This document shows positions 33,370 to 45,145 of a stretch of DNA of 64,000 bases, piece by piece; within the stretch, counting starts at the first letter, position 1; every line of letters starts with the position of its first letter. Under the pieces are notes generated by a model. That model saw nothing but the letters and a program-made list of their open reading frames with translations, was not told the DNA's origin and made no database searches. Source of the stretch: Sarocladium kiliense (taxonomy: Eukaryota > Ascomycota > Sordariomycetes > Hypocreales > Sarocladiaceae); the NCBI GenBank assembly GCA_030734395.1, contig JAUZTG010000029.1:248001-312000 (forward strand), written 5' to 3'. A program made the position numbers and the translations under genes.

Positions 33370-33926
33370 GATGGTGAGGATAAGGATGAGATGGATGTGT
33401 CTTGTATGAGATGATAGGCGGCGATGTTCACATGAGATGCCGGCACTAATAATTAGGACAGCTGGACACGGATTAGAGGATGAAAGATGAGGGTGCTCTG
33501 CTCTGCCGCGCAATGACAAGCATAAAACGCCGTCAAGATACAAGTTGTGGTGACGTCGCCGGCTGGATGTCGTGAATGAAGGAGATCAGGTGACGTTGAA
33601 TGCGATGAGGGAAGTCACGTTGGACAAGTGTTTGTCGCCGTCGACCGTAGTCGCGGGAGGCTCGCTGTGGCACAGTGGCGGCTACAGCGTGTGATGCTGC
33701 CTGGGAGAAGCGCGCAGGCGGCCTTGTTGTCCGCCACGAGGCAGACCACCACCAGCCACAATTCAGCTGATCATGTAGCGCCACAGTGGCTGAATCTTGG
33801 TAGTTATTCCATTGCAGCACGAGTAGAAACCTTGGGATTCAGTATCAACAACCTGAATTACAGATTAAGTATATACGCTACAGTGTATACAGTCGGACTC
33901 GTCGAGACGAGGCCATGCTTAAGAAT
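33370..33926. other. Intergenic region
   Basis: 557 bases upstream of atg14 and downstream of the amidase gene. No coding signal beyond a non-conserved extension of the atg14 frame. Confidence 0.5.
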
Positions 33927-35801
33927 TTAAAACGGCACAGGGATATTCCTCTCCAGGTATCCCCTCCACTCCGGCAACTTCCTGCCATACTTCGACCCCT
34001 TCAGCAGATCCTCAATCGCACTGCCATATCTCACTAGCTCCTTCTCGCCGAACTCGGTCTGCATAATCGCCAAGCCAAACGGCATGCCGCTCTCCGTGCT
34101 CTCTCCGGCCGGAACCGTGATAACAGGATATCCAGCCTGCGCGGCGATCTGGTAGCTTTGACCAACATCCGGGGGAACAAGCAGGCCGTCGAGATGCTTT
34201 TTCTTGTCTTTGGAGTCGAGGCGGAGCGCGTCGTTGATACCGTTGCGGGTGGAGGATTGAACGAAGTTCAGGGCTTGCCAGTAGGTCTCGTCATATTCAC
34301 CTTTGGTCTCCTGGCTGGCGAGGAAGCCGTCTTGGCCGGAGGCGAAGGCAGGGTGCACTTTGGGGTGACCACCCTCACTGCCGTCGTTGTCGTAGTTGAA
34401 CTGGATGATGTCATCGATAGTGCGGATGTTGGTGTTCTCCAGCTCCGAGAGGTACTTGTTGATGTTGTTGTAGAAGTCAACCTTCACGACGGTGTACTCG
34501 GACTCGTTAGGGTATCCCCTCGCGCCACCGAGATCCCAGTTCCAGCCATTCTCGCTGACGATGGTCTCATAGTCCGTGATCTCGGTTCCGTTGATAATCT
34601 CTGCGCCAGCATCCTCAATCATGTGAATGATATCGACCAGGGTTTCAAGCTGTTCCTCAGGCGCGTGCCTCCAGAAGCTCATCCAGGGGAGGCCAAACTT
34701 GGCGCCCTTGAGCGCACCCTTATCGGCAAGGAAAGGAGCATAGCCGTTCTTGGGGGTGTGGCACTTCTGCGCGAGGGTGTAGTTGTCGTTCTTGTCCTCG
34801 CCGTAGATCGCGTCGAGGGCGTAGACAGCATCGCGCACTGTTCTACCGAAGGTGCCAACGGAGTCCTGGTGCTCGCTCTCTGGGATGACGCCTGCGCGTG
34901 AGGTCAGGCCAACGGTGGGCTTGAAGCCAACAACAGCGTTCCTCTCGGCTGGGTTGATGACTGTGAGGATGTCAGTTTGTGCTCGTATCATCCCAACTCA
35001 TGCGCCGTGGGAAACCCTAGACTCACCACTGCCGTCGGTCTCCGTTCCGAGGGAAAACGCAATCACGTTGTTGGACACACTGATCGCACTACCACCACTG
35101 CTTCCACCAGGATTAACAGTGAAGTTGTAGGCACTCCTCAACTGTCCACCTCTAGCTGAATAACCCTCTGAGTAGTCATTGCTCCTCATGTCCGCCCATT
35201 CACTGCACGTGTTCTTGCCGAACAGCACAGCACCTGCCTCGCGCAGCTTCTTCACGGCATGCGCGTCACGAGGAGGAATGGCGCCGAGGAGAACCCAGCT
35301 ACCGGCCGTAGCCTCCATGTTGTCGCGTGTAGCAAAGTTGTCCTTGACGGTGAATGGGATACCGTGGAGAGGACCACGGACCTTGCCCTGGGCGCGCTCG
35401 AGGTCCATGCTGGCGGCAATGGCGATGGCGTCGGGGTTGAATTGAATGATGGAGCTTCCATTCCGTTAGCCGTGACTCTTGCGCTGAAAGTTGCGATGTT
35501 GGAGAACTCACTTGATGTAGTTCTGTGTCTGGTGCGCACGCAGTATGTAGCACATGACCAGCTGCACAGAAGTCAACTTCCCATCCTCCAACGCCTTCTG
35601 CATCTCATCAATGGTCGCCTCCTCCAGCTTGAACCCAAAGCAATCGGCCATAGGGAACAAGTTGTTCGTGCCAGCGTCCTTCATCAGCGGCAGCAGAGGC
35701 GGCGTGAACCACTCAGCCATGTCCTTTGTATCGACCTCGAAGTTGCCGACACTGCCTGCCGCAGCAGTGCCCAACAGGGCTGCTGCTAAAGACAAACGCA
35801 T
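33927..35801 (-). CDS. Secreted amidase (amidase signature family), 3 exons
   Basis: Exons 35512-35801, 35027-35454 and 33927-34960 give 583 residues. A signal peptide is visible at the start (MRLSLAAALLGTAAAGS), chosen over an upstream Met 18 codons earlier because it opens the hydrophobic segment. The amidase signature catalytic triad is present: Lys in GIPFTVKDNFAT, and the Ser-rich loop NPGGSSGGSA followed by SLGTETDGS, which supplies the cis-Ser and nucleophile Ser. Typical later blocks are NAVVGFKPTVGLTSRAGVIP, DSVGTFGRTVRDAVYALDA and GYPVITVPAG. Introns are 57 and 66 nt. The family hydrolyses amide bonds of many small substrates; the exact substrate and whether the protein is fully secreted are unknown. 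Confidence 0.9.
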
Positions 35802-37595
35802 CGTGAAACCTTGACTGCGACGTGAAGAGATGGGATGGACAAGGTAAATATGCAAGACAAACCACCACGAGACAGTGAGCTCAGGCTATCCGGAGAATGA
35901 TCTACAGACTTCGCTGACTTAGACACAGGCCTAAGGTTCTGCCGATCGGACGGATCTGAATGCGATGAAACACAACGATGCAACAAAGCGGCACTGTATC
36001 TCTCTGGTCCGGCGATCTCCCACGAGGGTGTGATGGCGGGAGAAAGTGTCAGAGGACGGATGTTGTGCTTTACTTTTCGCGGGGGCGAGACAAACACGTC
36101 TGTCAGTGTCTCTCCCTGCCTCGCCTAACCGTGCATGCTACCTTGCCTTGCCTTAGCTACCTCACCACCTTGAGTACACACCCTCCAGCACTACCAGCCC
36201 ATGGTCTCCTACAACCAAATTCCTCTGGAAGCGAAGTGTCCCCCCAAAAACAAACAACAAACCCCCTGCGACCTAAGATTGAATGCGGCATGTGGCGGCA
36301 ACTCAACGGCCGAGCCCTGCGCTGTAACCCTCCACCAGCTAAGCTTCACCCCACGCAAAGACCACGATGCACTCCTCCCTGATCCGAATCCATTGCCAGG
36401 AACGGTCACTAGCAACTAAGGTTCAGGCAGACTGATATCGCTGCGCTTCGTTTGCATAATTTGCGCAAAAGAAAACCTATCACACCATCTCCCATCGCTC
36501 ACCTGCAGGAACCCAGGGACGGGGAACCGGGATAGGACGCCTCACCACAACGTGCGTGTGCCTGGCGGGGGTTCCGTGTGCCGTGAAGCCCGAGGATGGC
36601 GATTAGACTGGACTTGCTTGATTTGAAATGCTCTGAAGTAGTTCATTGCCACCTGGCACAGCTTACCTGTTCATGCTTGGCATGCCCTTTCAGCCACCGA
36701 CGTGGGGGGCTATCTTACACTTTCTCAGCTCCTCCTCAGTCTGGACCATACCATCGTCAAGCACTCGTCTAAGAACCAATCAAGGTACAACACTAAGTTC
36801 TGTGCTGATTCTACTTCGTAGGCGTCTGATCCGGCCGAGAAGTCAATCAGCCCCGGACCCCGGCCTCTCGTAAAGCGAGCAATAAGAACACAAGTCACAG
36901 GATCAATAGTCTGGCTCATGTCATCCTCATCATGCCGTCGGAATCGTGCGATCTGTAGGCAAATCCAGCACAGTGAGCACCACACGATCCGGCCCGTCGT
37001 AAGCGAGCGAAAAGAGGGACTGGGATCATCCTGGTAATTGATGCGCATCCCAGCTCCACAACCAATTGACAAGGATCACTAACACTTCAGCTTCTTGAGG
37101 GCAAAAAGCTGCTCTGCTTGCAGGCGATGGCAACCGGCCGTCTAAGCCGAACCCAGTGGCTCTCAGGCTTCTGGCACTTCCGTTTCTGCCGCAATTAGCG
37201 TCCTGCTATTGAACAGTAAAGCGCCTACGGAGCCGGACTCATAAGGCAAGGGGGGAAATGTGAAAGCTCGGTTCCAGTCGGGGCCATTGACTTACGTCAA
37301 AGAAGCCTCGCCGATCGGAACTCTAAAGCTGGGCTTGCCGCGAAAAGGAACGTATATGCAAGGATAGGGAGCGAGTTTCACACCAACTTCTCACACTCTG
37401 GAGAGAGATTGATGGCTGTGCACGGTCGCAATAAGGGCCGGAGGCGTAGAAGTCCGGCGGGCAATGCGCCAAATCCGTCTAAATTCGCTCAAGAAGCAAG
37501 ATTCTCATGCCGTACAATCCGTGTTTCCCGAAAGAGATCCGACTCCCAGCGTTCCATATCAATCAAACCCAAAATCGCTGCGATGAACTTTTCCC
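35802..37595. other. Gene-free intergenic region
   Basis: 1.8 kb between the amidase start and the 3' end of the rhodopsin-like gene. Many short frames, none with protein character. The amidase promoter lies at its left end. Confidence 0.5.
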
Positions 37596-38884
37596 TCAAG
37601 ATGGGACCCGCCCCTCGTTTACCTGAACATCCACTTTCACGTAGATCCGATCCTGACTTCCCCGGTGCCCGTCTCCATCCGCGCTGATCTCTGTGTCGTA
37701 GCTCCCCTGGTGTTCTTGGCTGTCCAAAGCCGCATGGTGCCGATTTTGTCTTAGATTGCTCAATACCGTGCCGCCGATCCCACTGGAGCCTCCGGACTTT
37801 TTGTAGTAGCCCGAGGCACTGGCCTGCGTATTGTCCGTCTTTCGGAAGAACACGATGTCGTACGCTTGTTTGGCACCGGGGATTGAGAGAGCGATGAGAG
37901 TTGCTCCGATTTCAGATACCTCAACACCCAGCATTGGGTTATATGACCAAGACATGTCTGCTTCCCACTGTCCAAGAATAACGAGGACCAGCCGGCTGAT
38001 GGAAATAGCCACCACGCTACACATTGACGTGTCAGTAGAGAACATGCTCAGGGGTTTGGTAATGAGTGTCGCGAAGTGACTTACGCAATACCTGGAAGCA
38101 AGATGCAGGCCAGCTGAATCTTACGTTTTGGGGGCATGTTAAGTCCACGAAGCATGGCAATAGGAATGCCAAACAGTAAGAAGTCACATAGCAGTGAAAT
38201 GGCCGAGTTGGTGACGTAGACAATGCCCCATTGCAAGCAGACGTAGTTGCCCGCAATAGGTTCCCATCCGTATGGCCAATAGCCAGTGACAGGGAGACAG
38301 TGAAAGATGATCAGGAACAGCTGCGGTAGATAACCGGCAACAATGACGCCAGCAATCACCCAGATGGTAATCCTGAAGTGCCTGTGCTGTCTGCAGATCC
38401 TTGTGTAGAAAGCCAATCCAGACAGACGGCAAAGAACAAGTGCAGTTGTGTAGATGATATGTGCCGCGAAATCGAGCACTTGTGTGCGTAAAACCGTAGG
38501 TACATCCAGGACATATTGAATGTATGCGAAGTGCCTTCCTGAGCCAAGTTGAATAAGTTCGATGCAGAGTGCAACGAAGGCGATGAGCATGATCTGTTGA
38601 CAGTATCAGTCAGTCACCCCTTCCGGGTCTTACGATTAGGGGAAACATATTGGAAAATCAAACAGTGTACATACCAGTGAGGCTGCTGCAAGGCCATCAT
38701 CGAAGCCAAACCGCCGTGCAAGGAAAGCACGACCAAATAGGCGAGCAGCGACGACGATCGTGGTCAGCGCCGTGACGAAGATAATGCCAGCGATGGATGG
38801 TTTATCTCTGGACTGGAGCAGATATGCCCGCGAGACATCCTTCGGCACGCGGCCGTCAGCGATGGCGGCATCGACGTCGGACAT
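37596..38884 (-). CDS. Fungal rhodopsin-like (SAT20/PTH11-related) seven-helix membrane protein, 3 exons
   Basis: Exons 38675-38884, 38085-38593 and 37596-38016 give 379 residues. Hydrophobic helices are seen at SIAGIIFVTALTTIVVAARL, DDGLAAASLIMLIAFVALC, HIIYTTALVLCRLSGLAFY, TIWVIAGVIVAGYLPQLFLI, WGIVYVTNSAISLLCDFLLF, IQLACILLPGIAVVAISISR and a last one near GVEVSEIGATLIALSIPGA. The pattern, with a DDG after helix 1-2 and a charged loop ending in PKRKIQLA, is that of the fungal rhodopsin-domain family related to PTH11-type proteins. No retinal-binding Lys is evident in the last helix. The tail is Ser/Gly-rich and cytoplasmic. Ligand and signalling role are unknown. Confidence 0.82.
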
Positions 38885-40271
38885 GATTTCTTTCAGTTCA
38901 TAATCGTTGCAGAGACAAAGAGGGGAGTCTGAGTGTAGCGAATCCGCTGGTACATATATCCAGACCCGCCTTCAAGTGCCGTAATCCAGGCGGAGTGAAA
39001 CACAGCTGTGGCTCTGTGGCTGTCCTTGTTCGACCCTCAGACATATGATGGTGGAAGGACTCGGAATGTGGCACTGCGGCCGCAGGTAGTCATGAACAAA
39101 GTATCTTGGTGGAGGGACTTGGTCGAGACCAGGGGCTGAACCATGATTCTTTCGGCACAATGCTACGTACACTGTCAGAGTTATCTTAGTGCTTGAAGAT
39201 GCCTCCGATTGGGTCACCATTGGGTTACCGAAATCGTAGGGGCGGAAGTAATGTGAGCTCCCTCGAAGCCTGACCCTAGGCGGACGTGGCGTGTAAGCCA
39301 CTGGTACTAAGATGCAGGGGGGCGCAGAAGCAACACCCTCAGCCAGGACTCCTCCCCACCTGCATCACCTGCACCACCCATCCAGAACCGTCGTCTATCA
39401 GTGACCTTGTCACCAGAAGTTCGGAACTTGCAGACTTCGACAGCGACAAGGGCACAGCAGGTGGATGGATGGTGGCCAGTGCATGATCGAGAGTTGCTTT
39501 GACAGGGATCTGTTACTGGAGTACCCGACAACTTCGATGCATCTGAAGCAGTTATTGACCATATGCTGCTGTTCACGATGGCGTTGCCGTGGTTTTCCTG
39601 TACCTTTTGGGGCTGAAGCCGTGGTGCCATCAACAGCCAATGAAGCCCATTTCTATATGAGCACCGCTCTCACAAGACCATTTTCTAGGTGGGCTCCAGT
39701 ATGCCGTGTCTCACACGCTGAGACCACAGCTTGTTAGCAGTCAATGAGAACTCAAGGGAGAATGTAGCTCGTACGCGTGGGGGTGTGTGGTTGACGCGAT
39801 GTGCTGGCTCGCATCTGGCGTGGGTAGACTCATCGCCCAATCAAATGCCCTCGTGCATCAAGTCCTCGGTGGGACGGCATATTTAGAAGCTGAACTGAGT
39901 CTGCCGAGACAGGGCAAGGCCTCAAAAGCCGATAGACAAAAGAGAAGAAGCAATGAAATAGATTCAAAAAGCAAAAAGGAAAAGAATTTGGCGTAAAGGA
40001 TGCACGACAGAAGCAACGGAGGGAGGAAGGAGCGAATGGGACGCCAGGAACGCGCCTTCCCGTTGTTAGTTCCCACTGTTGCCCGCTAGTCCGTGCGCCC
40101 TGCTCGGCACCATCCCCAAATCCCAAGCAAGGCTGGGGATAACGATAACCTCCACCACGACAGCCCCGGCCAACACCAAGAGGCTGTGAACCAAAGACGG
40201 TGGCAACAAGGTGGCTTATCAGGATCAACTCTCTCGCGTAGCAAACCCTTGTGTTTGCTCGTCTTGCCGAG
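38885..40271. other. Gene-free divergent intergenic region
   Basis: 1.4 kb between two divergent genes. A purine-rich stretch with Lys/Arg-like codons near 39940-39995 is probably untranslated. No motif recognised. Confidence 0.5.
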
Positions 40272-40984
40272 ATGTCGACCACACCTACAGGATCTCAGCA
40301 TGCGGGTGACTACGATACGCATCCCACCACGCCGCGGGGACCTCCGCCTCGAGGGCAGTCGGTGCAAGAGCCAGTTGGCGACACAAGCCGTCATCCAGCG
40401 CAGGGTATGGACCGGCCCAGTGGCTCAGCACCTCCAGATGCAGTCCAGTCCACAGCACAGCAAGAGGCACGTGCCTCAAGCAGGGCCGCCTCAGAGCCCA
40501 TCAAACTCGACCTGTTCTTGGCCCAGCAGCAACAGAATGGTCGCGACACGCCAAGTACATCCAGTCAACTTCCCGACTTTGATTGGGAAGACTTTGAGGC
40601 CCGCTACGAGAGGGCTCTTGAGGACGCTGACGAGCATGAGCGCGAGATCCTCAAGGAGGCCGAATCTTTGTCTAAGGTTCGTCCACAATGTCCTAGCTGT
40701 CCCGGTTTGTGATATCGTATTTTGTTGACATGGCTTGCATGATCCCAGTATTTTCGAGCATGGGCGTCTGCTGCATCAGTGCAGGATAATGACCGCGCCG
40801 TGAAACGTCTGCAAACCCGCCAACGATTTGTGAACATCTCAGAGGAAAAGATGGCTCAGAAGCAGCAGCACTGTAAGTGTTTCACCTCGGTCTCTCTTGT
40901 GACGATAATGGGCTGACCAAGGCAGACGAGGAGGTCGTGAAAGCATTTGAAAGTGCTCTGGCGCTCTTGCGATCGCATGCATGA
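40272..40984 (+). CDS. Conserved-looking fungal coiled-coil protein of unknown function (3 exons)
   Basis: Exons 40272-40676, 40749-40872 and 40926-40984 give 195 residues. Both introns have good ends (GTTCGT..CAG, GTAAGT..CAG) and the joins are in frame. The N-terminal 90 residues are disordered (Pro, Ser, Gln-rich). The rest is helical and charged: LPDFDWEDFEARYERALED, AESLSKYFRAWASAASVQDN, TRQRFVNISEEKM, ending EEVVKAFESALALLRSHA. This mix of a W-rich helix and a coiled coil looks like a fungal-specific scaffold or complex subunit, but I do not recognise the family. Confidence 0.68.
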
Positions 40985-41305
40985 TGGTTATATTAAAGCT
41001 CGGAGGCAAGCGTGGCGTTCGGAGTTCTGATGCGAGACAAAAGGGAAGCTCTCGTATCCCTTTTATCATAGATACCAAGTCAATGTGAAACTCATTTCGG
41101 ACTCTTAAAGTCCATTTCAATTATTTCCCATTTCGTTCTCATGAAGTCTTGATTGATGTGAACTCGTGAAGTTGTTCGGGCTAAGGTCGATGTTGCTGTA
41201 CAGGGTAATTTGGCACGTGATGTTTGGACGGGTTGGACAGAATCGCGAACACTTAACGTCACTCTTTTCTGTTCCACGCGTCTTTCAACGCGTCGACCGC
41301 TGAGA
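40985..41305. other. Intergenic region
   Basis: 321 bases between two same-strand genes; promoter of the downstream one. Nothing else seen. Confidence 0.45.
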
Positions 41306-41848
41306 ATGCCCACTGCCACCGCGCAGCAAACATCGGCAATTCCACAAGTCTCCCAGGTCAGTTCACCACTGAGCTACCCTGGTCGCCGCATGTTGACACT
41401 GTTACAGGAAGATCTTGTCGCTTTCCACGAGGCGCATTTCTCTCAAAATGTAACCACCGACTTTGCAGCCACCTTCATGAGCCCCAGGCCTGATGCTACG
41501 CCAGCCGACGAGGAATGGGATCAGGATGATGATGGTCTAGGATACTACGACGATGGAGTCAAACGAACCTTGACCGACGAGCAGATCGAGATCTTCCGCC
41601 ACTCAGAGCTACAGCAGCTTCGCAAAGCCGAAGAGAAACGGAAAGCCCGCGCCGGGTCACCGATCTTAGATGAAGGCGAACTGTCCGGTTCTCAGGAGCA
41701 GAAGAATCGCGGCACTTCAGCAGCTCACATCGAACCAAAGCGAAAGAAACGGAAGACAAACAGAGCACCGCGTGAGCCGAAGCCTGATCTTCGAAAGCGA
41801 ACATGGGACGTCGTTGAGGCAGGGCTGGACACCTTGGATTACGACTGA
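41306..41848 (+). CDS. Small basic fungal protein, DUF3807-like
   Basis: Frame open from 41210; the ATG at 41306 gives 180 residues, or 163 if the 51-nt segment 41358-41408 (GTCAGT..TTACAG) is an intron, which is likely because it splits Q/EDLVAFHEAHF cleanly. Conserved-looking parts are LVAFHEAHFSQN, WDQDDDGLGYYDDGVKRTLT and EQIEIFRHSELQQLRKAEE, matching my memory of the DUF3807 family. The C-terminal part is strongly basic (KRKKRKTNRAPREPKPDLRK), a probable nuclear localisation signal. Function unknown. Confidence 0.68.
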   Translation: MPTATAQQTSAIPQVSQVSSPLSYPGRRMLTLLQEDLVAFHEAHFSQNVTTDFAATFMSPRPDATPADEEWDQDDDGLGYYDDGVKRTLTDEQIEIFRHSELQQLRKAEEKRKARAGSPILDEGELSGSQEQKNRGTSAAHIEPKRKKRKTNRAPREPKPDLRKRTWDVVEAGLDTLDYD

Positions 41849-42840
41849 GATGCGGAGTCTTGCAGACACCCCTGATGGAGGCACTCCGCGACTCTAGTCC
41901 ACTCTAAACGGAAATTGAAGCTACAGCAGCTACCTTTGTTGTAAGTGCAACCACACTTTGTTCTTCCAGCTTCATGATGAAAACCCTTGTATCGTCATCC
42001 TTAGTCGGATCAAGGCGGGAGGTGGAGGAACCATTCGTGGGGACACTTCACTGCCGTGATATGTCGAGCACTTAATCTTCTCTCTGAGAGCTTCCTCTTT
42101 CGTCACCTTTGCATATGACCAAAGCATATGGGAGCCTGACTAACATGGAGAACAGGTGCATTCAGATGCCCAGTCCCGGTACGAGCCTCGAATGTACCAT
42201 AGAAGGTATTTCTTCAATGTAGAGATCGACGCTATGAAGTATGATTACGGGTGGGCGGAACATCATTGCGTGAGCTATCTATAGCGACCAGCAGGTAGCA
42301 TGTGAAAGTAGTGGATGCAACCCAAAGGACCCTGATGACGAAGTTACGTAGAGTCAGAGCCAAAAAGCGTACACACCCAGCCTAAACAAATCAGGACCAG
42401 TGAGTCAATGAGGTCAGGTTCGTCTTGTGTACGTTCAAAGCAGGATTTGCCCTTCCTTTCACTGCCTTGTTTGTGCCCTCGTACGTGTTGGGGTGCGTCG
42501 CTGGACCATCATGCTGCATGCAGCACATCGATCTACCGCCCCCGCACCCACACCAACTCCGATCAAGCTACCCTGAAGCTGCAGCCCTCCCACCACCCCT
42601 CACCGCAGCAATCCCACTTTCCCTCCTCCGTCCCACCGAATCCCATTCCAGCTTCTCTTCACCAAAACAACCCCCCTCCTGTCCATCCGCCCGCCGGCCC
42701 CCGTCGCCTGCGCCCCTCGGCCTCGTGGTTCGTTTCGCTCGCTATATATCTTGCCACATCATTCGAGAGACACCCGACTACTTCGTCAAACTACACATAT
42801 CCCGCGCGCGCGCCCTGCGCCGCCATTCAACCCAGTCAAA
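41849..42840. other. Intergenic region with pyrimidine-rich CK2 promoter
   Basis: About 1 kb. The part at 42530-42720 is very rich in C and T on the plus strand, a usual feature of strong fungal promoters and 5' leaders. Open frames inside it reflect composition, not coding. Confidence 0.5.
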
Positions 42841-44243
42841 ATGGCGCGGGTCTACGCAGAGGTCAACGAGAACATGCCCCGCAGCTACTGGGACTACGAT
42901 AGTGTCAACATCAGTAAGTTGTTTGCAGCCATGCAGGATGATGTGTCGCTCTACATGACCGCGCATTTGATGCGCGGCCATATCACACACCCTGTATCTT
43001 TTGATATGAGAACGCATTGCTAACTGGGACATTCGAACAGGCTGGGGCGTTCTCGAGAACTACGAAGTCGTTCGCAAGATCGGTATGTGAGACACACGGC
43101 AAGACCTGTGTACATGTGGATGGAGAAACGACAGAAGCTGACTTGAAGGGTAATCATAGGTCGAGGCAAATACTCAGAGGTCTTCGAGGGCATCAACATC
43201 GTCAACTATCAGAAATGCGTCGTCAAGGTTCTAAAGCCGGTCAAGAAGAAGAAGATCAAGCGTGAGATCAAGATTCTGCAGAACCTTGCTGGTGGACCCA
43301 ACGTCGTTGCTCTGCTCGATGTTGTTAGGGACAGTCAGGTGCGCTCCCAATACTCCATGCGTTTGTGGTCTTGATGCTGACATGAGGTGATGGGTAGAGC
43401 AAGACACCTTCCCTCATTTTCGAATTCGTCAACAACACCGACTTCAGAAGCCTCTACCCGAAGTTCAACGATCTCGATGTGCGTTTCTACATTCTCGAGT
43501 TACTCAAGGCTCTCGATTTCTGCCACAGCAAGGGAATCATGCACCGCGACGTCAAGCCGCACAACGTTATGATCGACCATGAGAACCGCAAGGTAAGCTG
43601 CACTGTCTATTAGGCTTTTGACTCCTAGCCATGAAAATATCCTGACAAAGTCTAGCTGCGTCTGATCGACTGGGGTCTCGCTGAGTTCTACCACCCCGGG
43701 ACCGAGTACAACGTTCGTGTTGCCTCCCGCTACTTCAAAGGGCCGGAACTGCTTGTCGACTTCCAGGAATACGATTACAGCCTGGACATGTGGAGCTTGG
43801 GTGCCATGTTTGCCTCGATGATCTTCAGAAAGGAGCCTTTCTTCCACGGCAGCAGCAACTCTGATCAGCTTGTCAAGATCGCAAAGGTCCTTGGTACCGA
43901 TGACCTCTTCGACTACCTCGACAAGTACGAGATCGAGCTTGACGCCCAATACGACGATATCTTGGGCAGGTTCCAGAAGAAGCCGTGGCACAGCTTTGTC
44001 ACGTCAGAGAATCAGCGGTTCGTGTCTAATGAAGCTATCGACTTCCTCGACAAGCTGCTCCGTTACGACCATCAGGTTTGTCCTTTCCACCTGGTTGACA
44101 TGCCATCCCGCTAACTTTTGATGAAGGAACGCCTCACTGCGAAGGAGGCGCAGGCTCATCCGTACTTCAACCCCGTCCGAGACCCTGAAGTGTTCAAGCA
44201 GAACCTTGCCAGCAATGGCGTTGGTGCTTCCAGCAAGGCATGA
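42841..44243 (+). CDS. cka1: Casein kinase II catalytic (alpha) subunit (6 exons)
   Basis: Exons 42841-42913, 43041-43082, 43160-43338, 43398-43592, 43656-44075 and 44127-44243 give 341 residues, the family length. Kinase motifs: glycine loop GRGKYSEVFEG, ATP Lys in CVVKVLKPVKK, the basic cluster KKKKIKREIK that is a CK2 hallmark, catalytic loop HRDVKPHNVMID, and DWG (RLIDWGLAEFYHPG) in place of the usual DFG, again specific to CK2. The N-terminus MARVYAEVNENMPRSYWDYD is the segment that keeps CK2 constitutively active. The enzyme is a Ser/Thr kinase acting with beta subunits in nucleus and cytoplasm. The open reading of all joins and the complete motif set make this one of the surest calls. 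Confidence 0.96.
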
Positions 44244-45145
44244 GCTGTCCTAGATATCTAATCGGTGACGCTTTTGTGCTCATCGAAGACTTCCGACAAC
44301 CCTTTCATCACTACTCTTACATCCGAGATACCCTACTCCGACTGGCCGCCACCCCCGGTCCCATGAACTCAGATTCCACCAACGAGGTGCCACAGTAGCA
44401 CTCCCAGCGACATGGCGGTCAAATGCTCGACGACAACCCCGACCCTCCAGCGAACAACCTGACTTACGAGCGCCCAGTATCCCTACCTGACACACCAAGT
44501 GTCGGCCAAAGCCTCGAATTCAATGCAACAGAAGACTTATTTCGTTGATGTTTTGAGGCGGACTCCCAAGGCCCGATCGAGCTTGAAGATTGTTGTGGGA
44601 CTGCTGTGCTCAGGTTCACCCCGAGCCGGATTCGCGCTTTACATATGATCCAGCGAGGGCGGGTGCAGCTGATAGAGGCCACAACAGCCCCAGCAACGCA
44701 CGCAATTCTTGATGTCCATCGTGTCGAATTTAGATCTCCCTTCGCCACTTGCATCAACACCCAATACTAGCTTGCGTAAAGCTATCATCACAACAGAAGA
44801 AAAACAACTTGGGGGAGTAGGGGAGGAACACTGGCAGAAGATCGAGTGAAAAAAGGAAGGGGCACCGGCGTGCATTTGGTTCACATTCTTAATCCACATT
44901 TCCTCTCTATGGTGATTTTGCTGCACGCGTAATCAGATTCTTCTCATTTGTCTCAGCGGCGTGGGGTTTGGGCTGGGCTCACGGGGGTTAAAGGGGGTCA
45001 GGTGGAATTTGCAGCGTGTGTTCTTGCCTCTACTCTTTCATGCTGTGCTACGTGATGTGATCCCTTGAGTAAGCAAGACAACTGTTATCCTATTCCAGAG
45101 CCAACATTGTATCAAGTTCAAGCCAAGAAACCCCCCGCCTTCGTC
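44244..45145. other. Convergent intergenic region
   Basis: 900 bases between the ends of the CK2 alpha and Scm3 genes, more than 3' UTRs normally need. Short frames only, no clear gene. Confidence 0.5.

Noticed and set aside
34158..34901. 247-codon open frame antisense to the amidase
   Set aside because: It lies wholly opposite a well-supported gene and its composition is the mirror of the amidase codons.
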